Shown here one piece after another: positions 59,199-64,000 of a stretch of DNA of 64,000 nt. The position numbers and the translations under genes are program-made. The notes below the pieces were generated by a model, which was not told the DNA's origin, did no database searches, and saw only the letters and a list, made by a program, of their open reading frames with translations. This DNA comes from Niebla homalea (Eukaryota; Ascomycota; Lecanoromycetes; Lecanorales; Ramalinaceae): positions 1,178,001 through 1,242,000 of the forward strand of contig JAHGAU010000010.1 in NCBI GenBank assembly GCA_019925105.1, read 5' to 3'. The stretch's first letter is position 1. Every line of letters starts with the position of its first letter.

Positions 59199-60500
59199 AT
59201 GAATCCCTACCTTGTGTTCCTATTCTTTGCCGCTTCAGCTCTCGGCGAAACCTTGATTGAAAGCTCCAGCTTCGGCCAAAACGACAGAATCTCGCCCAAT
59301 GGGCTCGGTATACCAGGATGGCATGTGTCGGGAGTTGAGCAGGTCCCTCAGCTGTCAAGTAACAAGGTCATCCTTACGCCTCCTGACCCAGGCAATGTGA
59401 GAGGAGCTCTCTGGTCTGAGTCAACGGTCACTCGGAGTGAGTGGACTGCAGAGCTTGACTTTCGAGCTTCCGGCCCTGATCGAGGAGGAGGCAATCTCCA
59501 AATATGGTATACAAAGAATGGAAAGGACAGTATTGGAACCTCGAGTCTATACACCGTGGGTAAATTTGAAGGCATGGTGCTGGTTTTGGACCAGTATGGG
59601 GGAAAGGGGGGAAGCATCAGAGGCTTTCTAAATGATGGCGGTCTCGACTTCAGGAATCATAATGCCATCGACTCTCTTGCTTTCGGGCATTGCGACTATG
59701 CCTTCAGGAATCTGGGAAGGCCGTCCAAGATGCTGATCCGGCAGAGTGCCACACTCTTTGAGGTCATTATCGACAGCAGAATATGCTTCTCGAGCGACAA
59801 GATCCGTATACCTTCGGGCTACGGCTTTGGCCTGACTGCAGGCTCCGCAGAGACACCAGATTCCTTCGAAGTGTTCAGCTTTCAATTATTCTCATCTCAA
59901 GCCGTCACCCGAGAAGAGCCCCACCGGGATTCTCCCCAGCCAGTTCAGCACCAACCTGATGTGCAGGCATCGTCATACCAATCGTCCGACGCGCAATTTG
60001 AGGATCTTCACAATCGACTACAGACAATAGCTCATGCAATTGAAAAGCTTGACGCTGAAATTGGAACTTTGCGTGGAGACTCCTATGTCAGGCATCAGGA
60101 AATCTCTCGAGGTCTGATGACTCGTGAGACGATCAACACCATTGCCTCACACAGCGACAAGCTGGATCGAATCGAAAAGACCGTGAATGCGTTCCAAGGA
60201 CAGATCTCCAATCTCCAGGGTACATTCAAAGACTCACATCTCAGTCTCACGGAAAGTCTCCCCAAACACGTGGGCTCCAGTAAGTGGCCATCCCCAGTCA
60301 AAGCAATATTCCTCCTCGTGAACGATCTCCCTCTCAAGTCTTAGCCATCACTGACCAATCCTCCTATTCTAGTAATGACTACCAACGCACCTCGAATGGG
60401 ATTGTTGATCTTCATTTTCGTCCTGATCCAGGTCTTCTTATTTGTCATCTACACAGTGTATAAGCGAAGGAGTAAGCAGGGGCCAAAGAAGTATCTGTAG
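59199..60500 (+). CDS. L-type lectin cargo receptor, Emp47/ERGIC-53 family
   Basis: Type I membrane protein that carries glycoproteins from ER to Golgi. Two exons: 59199-60279 and 60373-60500, total 1209 nt, 402 residues. The signal peptide MNPYLVFLFFAASALG is followed by an L-type lectin domain (about 20-235; PGWHVSG, ALWSESTV, LQIWYTKNGKD, GFLNDGGLDF), a Gln/Ser-rich linker, and a coiled coil (about 270-350; LHNRLQTIAHAIEKLDAEIG). The second exon encodes a single TM helix (about 369-390) and a short basic tail ending KKYL, a KKxx dilysine COPI-retrieval signal. The 93-bp intron is needed to reach the TM segment. The start was set at the Met opening the signal peptide, not at an earlier in-frame Met. 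Confidence 0.9.
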
Positions 60501-60659
60501 GGCAACTCTCTGGTTTCTGGAACTCATGAAAGAGGACAGCCGTCTCAAAGCAGTCCTATCTTTTTCAGATTTTTAACTTCGTCCTTTCTCGTCTTTGGTC
60601 TTTTGATCTTCTGTTTCTTTCTGCACGTTGAAGTAGTGCTCTGGTTGGCTCTTGCAAGT

Positions 60660-62466
60660 CTACTTGAGACTTGAGGAAGAGTCAGCTCTACCTTCATTTG
60701 GAGTGCATCCCGCAGACTTACGATTGACCATGGAATTTCGGTTGCTGTAAGTGCCAATGTCCGTATCTGCGTCGCTATGTGCGTCAGCCTCGGATTGCTC
60801 AGCCTCATCGCTTTCGTCGTCCTCGTCAGAGTCTTCGGACAGTATCAAGCCAATGGCTTCCTCTGCCCAGACTGCGTAGAGCTTCCACTTGTCGTCACTA
60901 GCTTCGAACATTGGCACCGCAGACGCATTACTCTCCGTCGTCAGTAAGAGGTCTCGGATGAGCATGCCAGGACCATTCATGGCCCTATTCATTGATCTTT
61001 GCTGCACCCACTCCTTGGGTCGACGCGTGAAGAGGCTCACATTCGATTGATAGGCGGGATATGGTAAGATGGTCTGTGAGAGTCAGCCTCCATGTCCAAT
61101 CGGTTTACAGCACTCTGGGCGCACCTCTTCCTTGTCACTGTCCATTCCAACTTTCTCCAAAAACCTCTGAATGTCAGCAATTGGGCCGCCCAAGTCGAGG
61201 GTTCGGAGTCGCGTCCTGGATTTCTTGGGTTTCATCCTGCGATCGTCGCCAGCTTGTTTGGCCGTAGGGACAACATCATTCTTCTCAATGGTTTCATCCG
61301 CAACCACATCAAAAGCTTGATTGATGGCGAACATTGCTTTCCACAACCTCAAGCAATGCAGCTCACCACTACTGCTCCCCAGTCGATCTCCCTTCTCCAA
61401 AGTCGTTTCAGATGGGGATGGGTTTCGAGCTTGACGTTTGGACAGATCGGGTACCTTTCTAAGGTGCTTTAGATTGCCACTCCACTTCTGCAACCAGAGC
61501 ATCTCATATCCGAGGCTTTCACATGTCTGGTAAAACGTAGCCGAAACCCTCATGTTTTGCGCGAAGTTGAGGCGTGTGAGATTGGCCCAACCTATCGCTC
61601 CCATGAAGCGCAAGAGATCTTTCGCGCTTGCGAAGGTGAAATAGTTCTTGGTGTACCTTTTCATAACAACGTTAGACACTGCAAATGGACCCACGTCTCC
61701 ACCAAACTCTACAGATGGGTGCCACTTACAAGTATTGTCTGCCTAGCTCTGTAAGTCGCAAAGCCCGAGGATCTTTTGCATTGCCGAAAGCGGTTATGCA
61801 TCTGGTCAGCGGTCTATACTGGCCTTGTCTACGTTTCTTGGCTTGATATTGATATGGCCTGACCGTCCGCCCTCCAGTAACTTCCACAGTGAAGCACAGC
61901 ATCAGATGGTCTTGAACCTCTTTTGGAAGGTCGAGTATGCGAAAGACTGGGTCCGGATAATGGTAGATGATCTCCCCTCTCCCATGCAAGTGATTTATGG
62001 TCTGTGCAGGATCGTAGCCCAGCCTGACGCGTCGATCACTGACACCCCATACCTCGTGCACGCTCGGCTGACCTGGCCGGTTGGCTTCCAGATCAGTATC
62101 GTTGGTCAACACCTCGTGTTCGAAGGATGCCAGCTCCTTTGCAATCTCTTCTCCGGTCATCTCCTGCGGGGCCTTCTGTTCGCCGCCGGGAACAGCTGAA
62201 GATCCGATCTCATCAATCTCATCCTCTGGACGAGGCAATTTGATGTTGTAGCGCAGGATGGTGTTGGCCAAGTCGCTAAAGGTGTAGCTTCGAGGCTCAT
62301 CACTCGAAGCATCGTCCGCTTTGAGAGGTCGTTGCGTCACAGCTGTCGAAAGCAAGACTGGTCCAAAGGATGAGTCATCTTCGGAGAGCGTGGTGGATGT
62401 TCTTGACGATGCCAAAGTGGGAGGGCATACGAGTGCCGACATCCTTTCCTTCCTGGACGTTGACAT
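60660..62466 (-). CDS. hypothetical protein, family not recognised
   Basis: Model: exons 62466-61730, 61656-61125 and 61073-60660, total 1683 nt, 560 residues. The last intron (51 bp, GAG|GTGCGC to CTCACAG) is convincing. The first (73 bp, GTAAGT donor, AAAAG acceptor) is the only nearby join that keeps frame and is weak. Residues about 155-260 (HEVWGVSDRRVRLGYD..., VFRILDLPKEVQDHLM) and the following NYFTFASAKDLLRFMGAIG vaguely resemble the F-box/2EXR-like hypothetical proteins common in Pezizomycotina. The C-terminus is acidic (SEDSDEDDESDEAEQSEADA) and Ser-rich. No signal peptide, TM segment or catalytic motif seen. It is a real gene by codon usage and splice signals; the function is unknown. 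Confidence 0.6.
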
Positions 62467-63089
62467 CTTTGGTGCCTCCGTTACAGCTTACCTGCAGCTC
62501 CGAGATGCAGGACTTAGATCCCTGTGAAATAGATGTGCAACACAAGCAGTCGATGGTATAAAACTCGTGGTGAAAGTGGGCTGTCAATTTGTTCAGTCAC
62601 TTTTATCATCATCACAGCTTGGTGACGATTTTGTAGCAGGAAACCTCCAAGGCTAACTGGTGTTCACCCTCTTTCTCTTTCCAATAAGTGAAAGAGACCA
62701 GATTGAATCTGCCAGCACAATTGATCCCTTAATACTTGCATGATGGCGAGGTGAAATCATGTGTGTTGACACACTCAATCGTGAGGAGTGTAAGGCATAT
62801 ATCAAACTGATGAAAGAGGCAGTCAAGACGAGGTTTCTACCTTTCTGAATGCTATCAAAACAGATCCTCTTAAGCGCTTGCTGAAATGTCTATCGTGCCA
62901 TCATTGGCCATGTGACAAGTGGTATCTCATTACTCGTCGAAACAACGCCATGCAAACTCCTCGCCCACCTGAGTCGCTGTCCAGCCCGACGCTCCCAACA
63001 CGTCAACAGAGATTTCTTCCCTATGAAGGGGAAAACATGATGTTAGGTAATAGTTGGGGATTCCGAGGGTAGTAATTGGATTCTCAAAA
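62467..63089. other. intergenic, no gene recognised
   Basis: A 623-bp upstream region of the hypothetical gene and 3' flank of the asparaginyl-tRNA synthetase gene. No tRNA or other gene was recognised. Confidence 0.5.
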
Positions 63090-64000
63090 TCATGGGGTAC
63101 ATCTTCCTGTAAAGCGTGGATACAGGGAGCAGTCTCGGACTGTATATTGACCGCACATCCAAGCGAGAAAGCGTTCGAGACCAAGACCATATCCACCATG
63201 CGGTGAAGTGCCATATCTAGCACCGTAAGTCAGTAAATCGAACGGGTGCCATCAAAGATCTGGTGAGACTCACTTCCTTTGGTCTGTGTACCAATAATAT
63301 GGCTTTGGGTCGATCCCTTCTCTCTTATACCCAGCCATCAATTCGTCATAGTCGTTCATCCTCATGCTACCGCCCACAATCTCCCCAACCCCCGGCATCA
63401 GGCAGTCTACGCTCTCAGTGACACGCGAATCCTGCGGATCCTTTTGCATGTAAAAGGCTTTAATCTCAACTGGAAAATGAGTCAGAAAGATGGGCCGGTT
63501 GATGATGTCTGTCATTTTCCTCTCGGCGGCTTCTGCGATATCATCACCAAACTCATGGGGTTTTCCATCTTCGTTGACAATGCCATGCTCATTGAGCCAG
63601 TTGATTGCGTTGGCGTACTTCATGCGCATAAAAGGTCTCTCAGGGACTTTGAACTCTGGGTTGAGCTCGGTGATCATCTTCTTGATCTTCGGGTCAGCAA
63701 GAGCCAGTCTAACGACTTCACTCATGACCAGCTCCAGATGCACAAGTAGATCATCGAAGGAGATAAAGTCTAACTCGGCTTCTATGTGTGTGTACTCAGA
63801 CAAATGACGACGGGTAAGCGACTTCTCAGCACGGAAGGAGGGTGCGATACAGAAAACGTTGCCAAGAGAAGGCAGACAGGTTTCCAGGTACAGCTGAGAA
63901 GATTGTGTGAGGTATGCCTTTTCTCCATAATATGAGAATTCGAACAGAGTGGCACCGCCCTCCACCTGTGTCTGTACCATGCACGGCGGCGTAACTTCCA
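63090..64000 (-). CDS. asparaginyl-tRNA synthetase, cytosolic, 3' part
   Basis: Class II aminoacyl-tRNA synthetase charging tRNA-Asn. The window holds the C-terminal catalytic half: exons 63216-63090 and 64000-63274 (continuing beyond the edge). The intron at 63273-63217 (57 bp) joins TDQRK to [20 protein letters not shown]. Motif 2 is [21 protein letters not shown] without its first residues ([20 protein letters not shown]), and motif 3 is [30 protein letters not shown] at the edge is typical of AsnRS. The protein ends [11 protein letters not shown], the usual terminus. The N-terminal anticodon-binding domain lies outside the window. Confidence 0.93.

Overview
The window looks like nuclear DNA of a filamentous ascomycete (Pezizomycotina). 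The genes are intron-poor to moderately split, with short GT-AG introns mostly of 40-130 bp, and their products match fungal versions of eukaryotic housekeeping and chromatin proteins. A 26.7 kb AT-rich block shows the mark of repeat-induced point mutation (RIP): C-to-T and G-to-A changes, near absence of CA and TG dinucleotides, and survival of CG. The species cannot be named from the sequence.

Layout. Bases 1-2937 hold a siderophore-type MFS transporter on the minus strand. Bases 2946-29624 form one AT-rich block bounded by ~143-bp terminal inverted repeats and a perfect 8-bp target duplication (TAATTTAA). Without its insertions this would be a ~3.4 kb TIR DNA transposon. Into it went a solo LTR (3829-4161, duplication CCGAC) and a minus-strand chromodomain-type Gypsy LTR retrotransposon (outer copy, 4445-27417, duplication ATATA). 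That outer copy was invaded by two further full-length copies of the same 7.6 kb family in opposite orientations (6464-14107 plus, 15089-22735 minus). The two inner copies now form a giant inverted repeat around a 981-bp piece of the outer copy, and that piece is inverted relative to the rest of its element. No gene in the block is intact.

From 29633 to the end the DNA is gene-dense with normal base composition. In order: an agmatinase-family ureohydrolase with signal peptide and C-terminal RDEL (-); PDS5 cohesin regulator (+); Rco1-like double-PHD protein (-); PA2G4/Ebp1-like M24 protein (-); a 529-bp TA-flanked MITE; an endonuclease/exonuclease/phosphatase-fold hydrolase (+); mRNA capping guanylyltransferase (-); SNF5-domain remodeler subunit (+); SGF73/ataxin-7-like SAGA subunit (-); ITC1-like WAC/DDT/WHIM subunit (-); ALG8 glucosyltransferase (-); EMP47-like L-type lectin (+); an unrecognised protein gene (-); and the 3' part of cytosolic asparaginyl-tRNA synthetase (-), cut by the window edge.

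How they fit together. Five genes in about 24 kb act on chromatin or cohesion (PDS5, Rco1, SNF5, SGF73, ITC1). ALG8 and the lectin are a divergent pair that both serve ER glycoprotein handling. The transposon block lies between the agmatinase 3' end and the siderophore-transporter promoter, so it has pushed these neighbours 26.7 kb apart and left only about 290 bp of original upstream DNA on the transporter. Exon joins were worked out by hand from splice signals, reading frame and family conservation; all total a whole number of codons.
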